DNA of 64,000 bases from Bacillota bacterium (GTDB lineage: Bacteria; Bacillota; Clostridia; Lachnospirales; Lachnospiraceae). The position numbers and the translations under genes were made by a program. Of the stretch, positions 25,965 to 34,832 are shown in pieces; position 1 is the stretch's first letter; each line of letters begins with the position of its first letter. The notes below the pieces were generated by a model that was not told where the DNA came from, made no database searches, and saw only the letters and a list, made by a program, of their open reading frames with translations. The stretch lies in NCBI GenBank assembly GCA_023457255.1, contig JAEWMB010000047.1, positions 62,001-126,000 of the forward strand. Reading direction: 5' to 3'.

Positions 25965-27257
25965 CTAGAAGAAAACATTCTTAATATCATTAAAGAATAA
26001 AAATACCATTAATATCATTAATGCAACAAAACCAAGCATGTGAACAAAGCCTTCTTTTTCTCTGTCCAATGGTTTTCCCCGAACTGCCTCAATAATTAAG
26101 AATATCAATCTTCCGCCATCCAGTGCCGGGATAGGAAGGAGATTCATTACTCCAAGGTTTGCACTTAATAAGATCCCCCAGTTAAACAGTAAAATAATAA
26201 CATTCTTAATGCCGATATCCTCGCTTGCATCTACTACATTACCAAGCTCGCTGACAATTCGTACCGGTCCCCCCAGTTCATCTGCTCCTACTTTACCGGT
26301 AATCAGTTGTCCAAGACTTTTAACTGTCGTTTCAATCCAGTAGCGAACTTCCGAAATACTATAGCGAACAACGCCTAGAACACCTGTTTTTTCATAACCT
26401 TGATTATAGTTAAATCCTATGGTATACCACTCCGTCATACGTGGTGTAACTTCAACTGTATTCAACTTTTCGTTGTGCATATAAGTAACTGTTAGCGGCG
26501 AACCATCCAGTGGATGACTTTCCAGATAAGAAGCAAGTTCTGCACTCGTCTTAATCTCTGTTCCATTAACCGCTGTTATGATATCACCATTCTTAATTCC
26601 AGCATCTTTAAAAGCAGAACTATTTAATAATGTAATCTGAGCTTCACTTTGAGAGTTCGGCGAATAAGAAATGCCTAACATATAACGTTTTTCAACGTCC
26701 GGAATTAAAGTGGTAGTTAACTTTTCTCCGTTTCTCTTAAATGTAACGGTAACCGGATCTTGTGACTTTAGAGGACTAAAATCAAAATGAGTCGTAATAT
26801 CTCTTGCAAATACTACATTTTCACCGTCAATTTCCGTAATGATATCCCCAACCTCTAGTCCTGCGCTTGCACCTGCACTACCCTCAGGAACAGTAACAAC
26901 ACGAGCCGGATCATACCCTACCATCCCTACTACAAATAAAGCAAGAAAAAATGCTAAGATAAAGTTAAATAACGGTCCCGCAAATATCGTTGAGATACGC
27001 GCCCATACACTTTTATTATTGAACGCTCCTTCATTATCGTTAAGTTCATCCTCTCCAAGCATCATACAAGAACCACCGATTGGGAACAGCTTTAATGAAT
27101 ACCTGGTGCCATGATACACCTTGCTAAATAGACGTGGTCCCATACCAAGGGAGAACTCCGTCACCACAATACCATTCTTCTTCGCCAGCAAAAAGTGTCC
27201 CAATTCATGGAAAGTTATGATGACTCCGAATATTAACAATGCTACAATAATTTTCAT
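25965..27257 (-). CDS. rseP: site-2 membrane metalloprotease RseP
   Basis: A 430-residue intramembrane zinc protease cutting anti-sigma factors and signal-peptide remnants. The zinc motif FHELGHFLLAKK (HExxH) lies in the first helix and the third ligand region is MNLLPIPALDGGR. Two PDZ-type domains are visible (about 125-200, GDIITEIDGENVVFARD; about 205-280, NGDIITAVNGTEIKTSAELA), whereas many Firmicute homologues have one. It sits between dxr and ispG, the usual cluster. Confidence 0.94.
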   Translation of the reverse strand: MKIIVALLIFGVIITFHELGHFLLAKKNGIVVTEFSLGMGPRLFSKVYHGTRYSLKLFPIGGSCMMLGEDELNDNEGAFNNKSVWARISTIFAGPLFNFILAFFLALFVVGMVGYDPARVVTVPEGSAGASAGLEVGDIITEIDGENVVFARDITTHFDFSPLKSQDPVTVTFKRNGEKLTTTLIPDVEKRYMLGISYSPNSQSEAQITLLNSSAFKDAGIKNGDIITAVNGTEIKTSAELASYLESHPLDGSPLTVTYMHNEKLNTVEVTPRMTEWYTIGFNYNQGYEKTGVLGVVRYSISEVRYWIETTVKSLGQLITGKVGADELGGPVRIVSELGNVVDASEDIGIKNVIILLFNWGILLSANLGVMNLLPIPALDGGRLIFLIIEAVRGKPLDREKEGFVHMLGFVALMILMVFLFFNDIKNVFF

Positions 27258-27293
27258 CCAGTAAATTTCCTTTCTTTAGCATGTGAGTTTCTA

Positions 27294-28460
27294 TCAATTT
27301 TGATATTTTGCCTTCACACACTCTCTTTCTATAAAATCATATGTTTCCTGTTCCACATTCAGAATTCCATCTAGCGAAGGTTCCTTCACCAACGGTACAT
27401 TCTCCATCGCTTTTTCTATCAGTGAGGTTATCGACAGGAACGATATTTCGTGATTTAAGAATTTTGCAACCGCAAGTTCATTGGCGGCATTAAATACCGT
27501 TGGAACACTATGCCCTGTTCTCATTGCCTCATATGCCAAACGTAAACCCGGCAGATCATTAATCTTTGGTTTTTCAAACGTTATCTGCCCGATATCAAAG
27601 AAATCCAAACGTTTTCCCGGAAGGTATCTTCTTTTATCAGGATAGTAAAGTGCATACTGTATCGGTAATTTCATATCCGGAGTCCCAAGCTGTGCTATAA
27701 TTCCGCCATCTTCATATTCCACTGCGGAATGAATGATACTTTGCGGTTGAATCACAACTTCAATCTTATCCAATGGTTCATGAAACAGCCAATATGCTTC
27801 CATCACTTCAAGACCTTTATTTACCATAGTAGCGGAATCTATCGTAATTTTTCGTCCCATAGACCAATTCGGATGTTTCAGCGCATCTTCCACCTTCACA
27901 TAGTTAAGCTCTTCCAGGGTTTTCCCGCGGAATGGGCCACCGGAAGCAGTTAGGATAATCCTGCTGACTGCAGATGATTCATTTCCCTGAAGGCACTGGA
28001 ATATAGCAGAATGTTCACTGTCTACCGGTAGTAAATTTATGTGATGCTCCTTAACCAAAGGCATAATTAAATGCCCTGCTGTTACCAATGTTTCTTTATT
28101 TGCAAATGCAATATCTTTTCCCCTTAAGATTGCTTCCATTACCGGTTTGATTCCAATCATACCAACAACAGCGCTTACCAAAATATCCGCACTATCTTCC
28201 GTGGCACAAGCGATGAGCCCTTCCATTCCTGCTTCAACGGTAACCTCTAAATCTGAAATTTTTTTCTTTAGTTCTTGTGCCTGATCCCTATCATATACGC
28301 AAACAAGTTTCGGATGGAACTCTCTGATTTGTTCCTCCAATAATTTAATGTTGGAGGACGCAGCAAGTGCAGATACTTGCAAGTCCTTGTTATTTCGTAC
28401 CACCTCTAAGGTCTGTGTGCCAATAGAACCGGTAGAGCCCAAAACTGATATTATTTTCAT
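27294..28460 (-). CDS. dxr: 1-deoxy-D-xylulose 5-phosphate reductoisomerase
   Basis: NADPH-dependent isomerisation and reduction of DXP to MEP. The dinucleotide motif is SVLGSTGSIGTQTLEVV; the metal and substrate site includes PVDSEHSAIFQC, ILTASGGPFRG and the segment MGRKITIDSATMVNKGLEVM (Ser, Asn, Lys, Glu ligands). The length of 388 is normal. GGAGTTACT precedes the ATG, itself preceded by a hairpin element. Confidence 0.97.
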   Translation of the reverse strand: MKIISVLGSTGSIGTQTLEVVRNNKDLQVSALAASSNIKLLEEQIREFHPKLVCVYDRDQAQELKKKISDLEVTVEAGMEGLIACATEDSADILVSAVVGMIGIKPVMEAILRGKDIAFANKETLVTAGHLIMPLVKEHHINLLPVDSEHSAIFQCLQGNESSAVSRIILTASGGPFRGKTLEELNYVKVEDALKHPNWSMGRKITIDSATMVNKGLEVMEAYWLFHEPLDKIEVVIQPQSIIHSAVEYEDGGIIAQLGTPDMKLPIQYALYYPDKRRYLPGKRLDFFDIGQITFEKPKINDLPGLRLAYEAMRTGHSVPTVFNAANELAVAKFLNHEISFLSITSLIEKAMENVPLVKEPSLDGILNVEQETYDFIERECVKAKYQN

Positions 28461-28504
28461 AGTAACTCCTAACTGCGTACCTTAACACGCATATTAATCA
28501 AGAT
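28461..28504 (-). repeat. 5'-UTR hairpin element before dxr
   Basis: Transcript-sense TCTTGATTAATAT, then GCGUG-UUAAGG-UACGC (five pairs with one G-U, about 28475-28490), then AGTTAGGAGTTACT and the ATG. Close match to the polC element. Confidence 0.65.
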
Positions 28505-28580
28505 GTTGAAAAATTGTTTTCTATTTTTCAACCAACTCCTAATTATAAATACTTATCACATAAAAGTTTGCGTTTCATCA

Positions 28581-29390
28581 TTATAACACTTGAAGCAGGT
28601 AATATACAATCGGTGCGGTAAAAATTATACTGTCAAATCGGTCCAATATTCCGCCATGACCTGGTATTAAAGTTCCATAATCTTTTACCTCATGGTTTCT
28701 CTTTATAGCAGAGGCAGCCAAATCACCGATTGTAGATATCACTGCGGAGCAACCACCAATAACAGCAAAACTTAATTGAGGATTTTTTATCGCTGTCAAT
28801 TGCCCTTTTAGTATAGTTGCAAACAAAAAGCCAATCAAGGCTGCTCCAAGAATACCACCAAATAATCCTTCTACCGATTTCTTTGGACTTAAAATTGGAG
28901 CCATCTTATGTTTTCCTAACTTTCTGCCAACGAGATAAGCGCAAGTATCTGCACCCCAAGCACCAATGAAGATCATCCAAACAAGCAAAAAACCATTTTC
29001 TAAGATTCTTACCCTGTAAATAAAAGATAACATGATACTAACATAGAAAAGTCCAAAATATACTAAAGTAACCTGATCCGCATGAAACTTAGGAAATGAA
29101 AAGACATATACTCCCATTAATACTAATAGGAATCCAATAAGTAATGGAAAAATTAATTCTATTTTGTTAAAATACACAAGCATATAAAAGAGGATGCAAA
29201 CAATATAGCCTGTAAATGCCAAGATGCTTTTATTCATTTTAAGTACCCGATATAACTCCATCATACCAATTAATGATATTGTCAGAAGCAGTGCAAATAA
29301 AACCTCTCCGCCTAAAATTATTGCCGCTATTGTAACAAGCATTAGGATACAGGAACTACGAAACCGTATCCAAAAAGATTGATCCTTCAT
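28581..29390 (-). CDS. cdsA: phosphatidate cytidylyltransferase
   Basis: A 269-residue multi-pass membrane enzyme making CDP-diacylglycerol for phospholipid synthesis. The family signature near the C-terminus is present: SAIKRNHEVKDYGTLIPGHG followed by GILDRFDS. Also typical are WGADTCAYLVGRKLGKHKMA and LSPKKSVEGLFGG. Placed between uppS and dxr, the standard order. GAGGTTATA precedes the ATG. Confidence 0.96.
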   Translation of the reverse strand: MKDQSFWIRFRSSCILMLVTIAAIILGGEVLFALLLTISLIGMMELYRVLKMNKSILAFTGYIVCILFYMLVYFNKIELIFPLLIGFLLVLMGVYVFSFPKFHADQVTLVYFGLFYVSIMLSFIYRVRILENGFLLVWMIFIGAWGADTCAYLVGRKLGKHKMAPILSPKKSVEGLFGGILGAALIGFLFATILKGQLTAIKNPQLSFAVIGGCSAVISTIGDLAASAIKRNHEVKDYGTLIPGHGGILDRFDSIIFTAPIVYYLLQVL

Positions 29391-29431
29391 TATAACCTCT
29401 ATTCCGGCACTTTAGCGCCTTTTAGTATCAA
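29391..29431 (-). repeat. 5'-UTR hairpin element before cdsA
   Basis: Transcript-sense TCTTGATACTAAAA, then GGCGC-UAAA-GUGCC (29406-29419; G-U wobble in the fourth pair), then GGAATAGAGGTTATA and the ATG. The wobble pairs only in RNA read from the minus strand, which supports an RNA role. Confidence 0.7.
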
Positions 29432-29480
29432 GAGAACTTTTGTATAGCAAACAATTTACCATGTAAAAATATTACTAAGT

Positions 29481-30245
29481 TCAGCCCGTCCCACCGTATC
29501 TTCGTTCCCTGCCATTATAGAATTCGATTGCTTTGATAAGCTCCGCTTTATTAAAATCAGGCCATAAAACATCGGTAAAATAAAACTCGGAATAAGCGAG
29601 CTGCCATAATAAAAAGTTAGACAAACGCTGTTCCCCACTGGTACGTATCAATAAATCCGGTGCAGGTATTTTCTTGGTGTCTAAATAATTCTCATAAACT
29701 TCCGTATCTAAATCCTCAATTGATAATTTCCCATCGTTTACATCCTGTACGATTTTTTTTGTTGCACGTAAGATTTCATCCTGCCCGCCATAATTTAAGG
29801 CAACCTGAAAACAAAGCCCTGTATTGCTCGCACTTACTTCCTCAAGTTTCACAATGATATCTTGCAGCGACTGCTCTAATCTGGTGATATCACCAATAAC
29901 ATGTACTCGCATATTATTCTTTTTGCTTTTATTTAAACATTCCGATAAAAATTCCCTTAATAATTTCATTAATGTATCAATTTCTGATTGTGGTCTTGAC
30001 CAATTTTCGGTAGAAAAAGCATAAACCGTCACATACTTGACACCAAGATTATGAGCTTCCCTGCAAATTTCCTCCACAATTTTACTTCCTTGCCTATGCC
30101 CATAATTACGCGGCATCCTTCTTTTTTTCGCCCATCGTCCATTCCCATCCATAATGATGGCGATATGATTTGGAATTTTTAGTTCTTTTAATTGCGTATC
30201 CATTGAACTTAATGCCTGCCTTCCTTTGATTGCAATTGCATGCAA
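29481..30245 (-). CDS. uppS: undecaprenyl diphosphate synthase
   Basis: A cis-prenyltransferase making the C55 carrier for cell-wall synthesis. Diagnostic motifs: IAIIMDGNGRWAKKR (catalytic Asp), YVTVYAFSTENWSRP, and the C-terminal DLLIRTSGEQRLSNFLLWQL. Two starts are possible: the first ATG (30245, close AGAAGG) and an ATG at 30203 after GGAAGGCAGG. The second gives the more usual N-terminus; neither is decisive. First gene of the uppS-cdsA-dxr-rseP-ispG-polC series, after a terminator. Confidence 0.95.
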   Translation of the reverse strand: MHAIAIKGRQALSSMDTQLKELKIPNHIAIIMDGNGRWAKKRRMPRNYGHRQGSKIVEEICREAHNLGVKYVTVYAFSTENWSRPQSEIDTLMKLLREFLSECLNKSKKNNMRVHVIGDITRLEQSLQDIIVKLEEVSASNTGLCFQVALNYGGQDEILRATKKIVQDVNDGKLSIEDLDTEVYENYLDTKKIPAPDLLIRTSGEQRLSNFLLWQLAYSEFYFTDVLWPDFNKAELIKAIEFYNGRERRYGGTG

Positions 30246-30310
30246 CCTTCTTGTTTAAACTTTGGCACATATTTTATCTGTAAAACAGCCTTTATTAGAA
30301 TTACAATACA

Positions 30311-30351
30311 AAATAGGACGTATGGACCTTAAAAGTCTTATACGTCCTATT
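30311..30351 (-). terminator. terminator after frr
   Basis: Perfect 12-bp stem AATAGGACGTAT/ATACGTCCTATT with a 16-base loop and short T-tract in the minus sense; it separates pyrH-frr from uppS. Confidence 0.8.
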
Positions 30352-30441
30352 TTATACCTACCTTATCTCTGTGATAAAAGGTACTGTTTTTGCACCATAA
30401 GTCCAATTATTGAAACATAGATTCAGAGTTTCAATAAGAAA

Positions 30442-30996
30442 TTAAACGGTAAGAATCTCCTTGGACTTATCTTCCATTGCCCTATCTACTTCTGCAATGA
30501 ATTTATCTGTAATCTTCTGGATTTCATCCTCGATTTGCTTCTGTTCATCCTCAGAGACTTCATTTGCTTTCGCAAGCTTTTTTATTGCATCATTGGCATC
30601 ACGACGAACGTTACGAATTGCAACTTTCGTATTTTCAGCCTTTTTCTTAACATCCTTTACAAGGTCTTTCCTGCGTTCCTCTGTTAATTCAGGGAATACC
30701 AAACGAATTACTTTTCCATCATTACTTGGTGTTAATCCAAGGTCTGAAGCAATAATTGCTTTTTCAATATCCTTAATTATCTTTGATTCCCATGGTTGAA
30801 TCTGAATAATTCTTGCTTCAGGAACAGAGACATTTGCGACTGCCTGAATCGCTGATGGTGTTCCATAATAATCTACTCTTAACTTATCAAGTAAATGTGG
30901 ATTCGCTCTTCCGGCTCTAATTCCTACATATTCTTCCTTTAACGTATCTAAAGATTTTTGCATCTTGCCTTCAAAAGGTTTGATTTTTTCATTCAT
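30442..30996 (-). CDS. frr: ribosome recycling factor
   Basis: A 184-residue RRF that splits post-termination ribosomes with EF-G. The three-helix bundle and hinge are recognisable: LKEEYVGIRAGRANPHLLDK, VDYYGTPSAIQAVANVSVPE, and RLVFPELTEERRKDLVKDVK. Length normal. GGAGGTC precedes the ATG. Paired with pyrH 41 bp upstream, as in most Firmicutes. Confidence 0.97.
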   Translation of the reverse strand: MNEKIKPFEGKMQKSLDTLKEEYVGIRAGRANPHLLDKLRVDYYGTPSAIQAVANVSVPEARIIQIQPWESKIIKDIEKAIIASDLGLTPSNDGKVIRLVFPELTEERRKDLVKDVKKKAENTKVAIRNVRRDANDAIKKLAKANEVSEDEQKQIEDEIQKITDKFIAEVDRAMEDKSKEILTV

Positions 30997-31037
30997 AAAA
31001 AAGACCTCCTACTATTTTCCATCCATTGTACCAATAT

Positions 31038-31745
31038 TTATTCTACTGTCACTACAGTTCCTGTACAATTTCCCTTTACATTATCGACAATACTGTTTTC
31101 CTCATTAAGAGAAAATACTAGTAGTGCCTTCTTGTTTTCCATACACATAACAGTAGCTGTTAAATCCATGATTGCCAGTTTTTTATCAAGTAATACCTGA
31201 TACGAAACGGTATCATACTTCTTAGCGTTAGGATTTCCTTTCGGATCGCTATCATAAACTCCATCTACAGCTCTAGCCATTAAGATGACATCAGTCTCCA
31301 ATTCGATTGCACGAAGTGCTGTTGCAGTATCCGTTGAAAAATACGGATGACCTGTACCGCCGGCAAGGAAGATAACCTGCTTCTTTTGTAAACATTCCAC
31401 GGCTTTGTCCTTACGAAACAACTCTGTCATACTTCCACACTGAAATGGTGTAAATATTTTTGTTTCCATACCCACATAACGGAAAATATCCGATACATAA
31501 ATACAATTCATGACAGTTGCAAGCATCCCAATCTGGTCGGCTTTGGTACGGTCAATCGTCTCGCTGCTGCGTCCGCGCCAGAAGTTCCCGCCTCCGATAA
31601 CGATTGCTACTTCGATTCCATCATCAACTAATTGTTTTACCTGCTTTGCCACACCAATACAGGTTGCTTCATCAAAGCCTGTCTTCTTGTCCCCAGCAAG
31701 TGCCTCTCCACTGAGCTTTAACAATACTCTATTATAGGATTTCAT
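31038..31745 (-). CDS. pyrH: UMP kinase
   Basis: A 235-residue bacterial-type UMP kinase (amino-acid-kinase fold), giving UDP for nucleotide and wall-precursor pools. Motifs: RVLLKLSGEALAGDK, VIGGGNFWRGR, and VDGVYDSDPKGNPNAKKYD. Normal length. GAGAGGTAGC is the ribosome site. Followed by frr. Confidence 0.97.
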   Translation of the reverse strand: MKSYNRVLLKLSGEALAGDKKTGFDEATCIGVAKQVKQLVDDGIEVAIVIGGGNFWRGRSSETIDRTKADQIGMLATVMNCIYVSDIFRYVGMETKIFTPFQCGSMTELFRKDKAVECLQKKQVIFLAGGTGHPYFSTDTATALRAIELETDVILMARAVDGVYDSDPKGNPNAKKYDTVSYQVLLDKKLAIMDLTATVMCMENKKALLVFSLNEENSIVDNVKGNCTGTVVTVE

Positions 31746-31874
31746 ATTATGCTACCTCTCATGTCTTTGTTGCACACATCGATGATTTCGCATGCGATTT
31801 TTACTGCTCCCAAACAGTCACAGCAATTTTACCATATTCAAAGGTAGATTTCTACCCTGTTCTAAGGAGAAACC

Positions 31875-32855
31875 TTATTTTTCTGCAAATACATCGTCGA
31901 TATCTACAGAAGCATAGGTTAAAGAACAGAATCCCTCCAAAATGGCACCGTTATTCATCTGCACAGATTTTGCTTTCACATTTCCTTTCACAATTGCAGT
32001 AGCATCCAAAAGAACCGGCCCATTAATATCCACCTCTCCTTTGACAGCACCCGCAATTTGACCGGAAGAAGCAGTAATGTCACCAATCACTACCGTACCA
32101 GGTTCAATTTTAATATTTCCTTCGCTATTAACGCTGCCTTCTAATCGCTTGGAATTGATTTCAATCTCCGATGCAATCGAGTTACCGGTGATTCTTCCGG
32201 ATATGGACAATTTTCCTTGGCATTCAATATCACCAATTACAGTTCCCATAACTTTTAAGGAGCAATCTGAGGTGATACTACCATTAATTGTTGTACCTTT
32301 CGTAATAACCGTTACTGCGTCGTTATCCTCCGGAGATAAATCCCTCTTAGGCGGCACGGCATATTCAGCTTTCTCTGGCGGTGCTTTCTCCTCTTCATTC
32401 AATAACGTGTCCAATAATTCTTCATCAACAACGCTCTCTTCAAAATCTACCATGGTATCCTCTCCATCTCCAGTTTCTTTCAGTTCCTTTATTTCTTCCT
32501 CTTTTTCCCTCTTTTCGTTCGAGGCTTCACGCTCTGCACTCTGTTCCTGCTCCTTTTGGTTTTCCATAGATACGCTGAATGGTTCTTCTCCAAATAAAAC
32601 AGCTTCCGAATTTAACAATTCTTCTGTCGCATTCATGATTTCCTGATAAATCTCGTCTTCCAACAGCTCTTTATCGGATTCATCCAATGTTAAGTCATTA
32701 GACATCTCCTTCTCAGACTCTTCTAAGACGTCTTCTGTGACAACAGGTGTTCCATCCTCGATGTTTTGCCGATCGAAGGTTTCCTCTTGCTTTTCCTTCT
32801 CCGATTCACTACCAGACTTTTTGCGGTCTTTATTGAAATCTTTAAAGAAACCCAT
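31875..32855 (-). CDS. bactofilin-family polymer-forming protein with acidic N-terminal extension
   Basis: A 326-residue protein. Residues about 1-185 are low-complexity and very acidic (runs such as EKEEEIKELKETGDGEDTM). Residues about 190-315 form the right-handed beta-helix typical of bactofilins (DUF583): GTTINGSITSDCSLKVMGTV, GDIECQGKLSISGRITGN, GTVVIGDITASSGQIAGAVK. Bactofilins self-assemble into cytoskeletal filaments or patches in the cytoplasm. The very long acidic tail is unusual, as most members have only short disordered ends. It lies before pyrH. The start is preceded by GGAGGTCGTG. Confidence 0.8.
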   Translation of the reverse strand: MGFFKDFNKDRKKSGSESEKEKQEETFDRQNIEDGTPVVTEDVLEESEKEMSNDLTLDESDKELLEDEIYQEIMNATEELLNSEAVLFGEEPFSVSMENQKEQEQSAEREASNEKREKEEEIKELKETGDGEDTMVDFEESVVDEELLDTLLNEEEKAPPEKAEYAVPPKRDLSPEDNDAVTVITKGTTINGSITSDCSLKVMGTVIGDIECQGKLSISGRITGNSIASEIEINSKRLEGSVNSEGNIKIEPGTVVIGDITASSGQIAGAVKGEVDINGPVLLDATAIVKGNVKAKSVQMNNGAILEGFCSLTYASVDIDDVFAEK

Positions 32856-33061
32856 TCTTACACGACCTCCATTATGTTTCTTTCGTTCTCTGCCATCTTC
32901 CGTTTCTTACATTACAGCACAGAATTCTACCAAATATATCTTATTCTATATTAATCAACTTCGAGAAATTTGTAAAGCAGAATCTTAAAAATTGGCATTC
33001 TATCCTAAGGAAACGTTTCCAAATATGCATCATAAATTTAATTATGAATCGTAACATTATA

Positions 33062-33098
33062 TACAAAAACAGGAATAGTACAAATTAGCTATTCCCGT
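33062..33098 (-). terminator. terminator after the DUF2087 gene
   Basis: Stem ACGGGAATAG/CTATTCCTGT (one G-T mismatch) followed in the minus sense by TTTTTG. The remaining gap to the bactofilin gene has the palindrome GGAAACGTTTCC at 33009-33020. Confidence 0.7.
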
Positions 33099-33242
33099 TT
33101 CATATTTACTTATATTTTCTTTATAATAGCAAAAGATAGTAGGAAAACTAAAATCTTTGTTCGACTAAGAAGGCTATTACTATCAGGAGAGTTAAATTAC
33201 CTGTTCTATTCTCTCTCTATTATATCTCAGATAGGAAATCTT

Positions 33243-33485
33243 CTAGTCTTTTGTTATTAGTTGATAACCCTTCCCGTCACGAGTTAAAATTTTCTCAGAT
33301 ATCATATCTCTTCTTAGTGTACAAAAATCATCATGATAATCTGCAATCGTTATGTTTACTTCTCTTTCGGTATAAATCTTACCCGACTCGAATGCTTTTG
33401 CTATTTCTTCCAGGATAATGCGCTTCTTCTTTCTCTGAACAGGAATTGACTTTAATTTTCCATACTCAAAAAAGCTTTCTATCAC
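33243..33485 (-). CDS. DUF2087-domain protein, unclear 5' end
   Basis: An 80-residue DUF2087 unit: KLKSIPVQRKKKRIILEEIA, IYTEREVNITIADYHDDFCT, LRRDMISEKILTRDGKGYQL. DUF2087 usually occurs in small transcription-factor-like proteins; its role is not established. The only in-frame start is a GTG at 33485 without a ribosome site. Coding character (EKEVQEKREEQYRKK) continues about 25 codons upstream to a TAG. A strong AAAGGAGG followed by a GTG at 33532 lies one frame off and stops at once after 16 codons. A frameshift or lost start is likely. It follows the nitroreductase gene by 100 bp. Confidence 0.65.
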   Translation of the reverse strand: MIESFFEYGKLKSIPVQRKKKRIILEEIAKAFESGKIYTEREVNITIADYHDDFCTLRRDMISEKILTRDGKGYQLITKD

Positions 33486-33585
33486 TTTCTTACGATATTG
33501 TTCTTCTCGCTTTTCCTGAACCTCTTTCTCACTGGATTCCTCCTTTATTTGTCCTTCTGTAACCTAAAAAATCTTTTCCGAACCG

Positions 33586-34362
33586 CTATTGTTCTTTCGC
33601 ATCGTATTTTCCAACAGAGCCCATATAAACAACAAATTCATTCTCTTTATCATTCGATGGCTCCGTATCTAATCCTAACAAAGCATCTGCCAACGCTTGA
33701 TCATACGCACCGATACCGCACGTTCCACATCCAATCGCCTCACAAGCCAAGTATAAGTTTTGTCCCACATGTCCTAAATCGATTAAACAGTACTTCTGAG
33801 CCTTATTTGTGTAACGCCATTCACTGCGGTAAGGAATTGCTGTCCAAATAAAGGTCACCGCACAAGTGCCCACAAACGTTTGTCCGCAGCAAGCCTCTGA
33901 GACTCTATCCATTTGATTTTCAAGGACACCTAAATATTCCAGTCTGTGTTCCGTAGCTACATAATGGTATCTTCCCGATTCCAGTCCCTCGACATTATTT
34001 ACAAAGAGATATGTTTCAAAGGGATGTCTGGCACCAGCGGATGGAACCATACGGAGCGTGGCTTTATTCTTCTTCCCAATAATTGTTTTAACGCCTTGCG
34101 TTGTCCAAAGTAAAAACGATAACTCTTCTAAAGTTAACGGCATATCATTATAAACTCTTCTACTGGTTCTTTGGCTAATAATATCAAGAAAGCTATTATT
34201 TCTAACTACATCCTCAAAATCCTTTGGTAAACTGATGGACTTGGCACTAATGTAAGCCTTATCCATAGCCGGCTGCGGCAACTCTTGCTTTTTATCAGAG
34301 ATTATCTCTTCATCTAATGCTGTATGGGCTTTCATAACTTCTCTTAAATTCATAATATCCAT
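33586..34362 (-). CDS. SagB/ThcOx-type nitroreductase-family oxidoreductase
   Basis: A 258-residue FMN-dependent nitroreductase-fold protein of the SagB-like group. Visible motifs: DIISQRTSRRVYNDMPLTLE (FMN phosphate contact, Arg-Arg-Ser/Thr region), LSFLLWTTQG, RMVPSAGARHPFETYLFVNN, and IDLGHVGQNLYLACEAIGCG. SagB enzymes oxidise azolines in peptide natural products, but no YcaO cyclase or precursor peptide gene is nearby, so this is probably a stand-alone reductase of unknown substrate. A 23-bp tandem repeat lies upstream. Confidence 0.8.
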   Translation of the reverse strand: MDIMNLREVMKAHTALDEEIISDKKQELPQPAMDKAYISAKSISLPKDFEDVVRNNSFLDIISQRTSRRVYNDMPLTLEELSFLLWTTQGVKTIIGKKNKATLRMVPSAGARHPFETYLFVNNVEGLESGRYHYVATEHRLEYLGVLENQMDRVSEACCGQTFVGTCAVTFIWTAIPYRSEWRYTNKAQKYCLIDLGHVGQNLYLACEAIGCGTCGIGAYDQALADALLGLDTEPSNDKENEFVVYMGSVGKYDAKEQ

Positions 34363-34422
34363 ATTTCTATCTGGCAGTTTTTAAATTCTGCTTTTCTCCT
34401 TTTCTATTTTTCTGAGGCAGCT

Positions 34423-34571
34423 TTCTTATAATGACTACAGTATCCTTCTTATAATCAATGCAGTGTCTTTCTTATAATTAACACAATATCCTTTTTATAA
34501 TCAATGCAGTATCCTTCTTATAATCAATGCAATATTCTTCTTATAATCAATGCAATATCCTTCTTATAATT
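34423..34571. repeat. 23-bp tandem repeat, about 6.5 units
   Basis: Units start at 34423, 34446, 34469, 34492, 34515, 34538 and 34561, exactly 23 bp apart, with plus-strand consensus TTCTTATAATCAATGCA plus RTATCC. Each unit carries TTATAA and most carry TTATAAT. It lies 60 bp upstream of the nitroreductase gene. Confidence 0.9.
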
Positions 34572-34716
34572 AGAACCACCTTAAAAAATAATACAAATTT
34601 CCTTACTCTCTAAACAAACTACTTATCATTTTTATCCTTCTATAATTAAGAAAAGGATCGTTCATTCCGCTCTCTTCCATATCTACATTAGCATAGTATG
34701 CTAAGAAAGCGCAATA

Positions 34717-34806
34717 TAAAAAAGAGACTTGGTTCCAAAGTTCCTCCAAATGGTAGTTTGCTTATCTCGCATTTGGGGTTAGTTCTTTTCTGCCAAAGTC
34801 TCTTTT
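34717..34806 (-). terminator. GH43 gene terminator
   Basis: Outer stem AAAGAGACTT(T)GG/CCAAGTCTCTTT and inner CCCAAATG/CATTTGG, followed in the minus sense by TTTTTTATA, 27 bases past the GH43 stop. Confidence 0.8.
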
Positions 34807-34832
34807 GCTATGATCTTTACTACTTAATTTCT

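Noticed and set aside
33586..34362. Thiazole/oxazole-modified peptide cluster around the SagB-like gene
   Set aside because: No YcaO cyclase, E1-like protein, precursor peptide or exporter nearby.
34423..34571. CRISPR array
   Set aside because: The 23-bp units are directly abutting with no spacers and no cas genes nearby.
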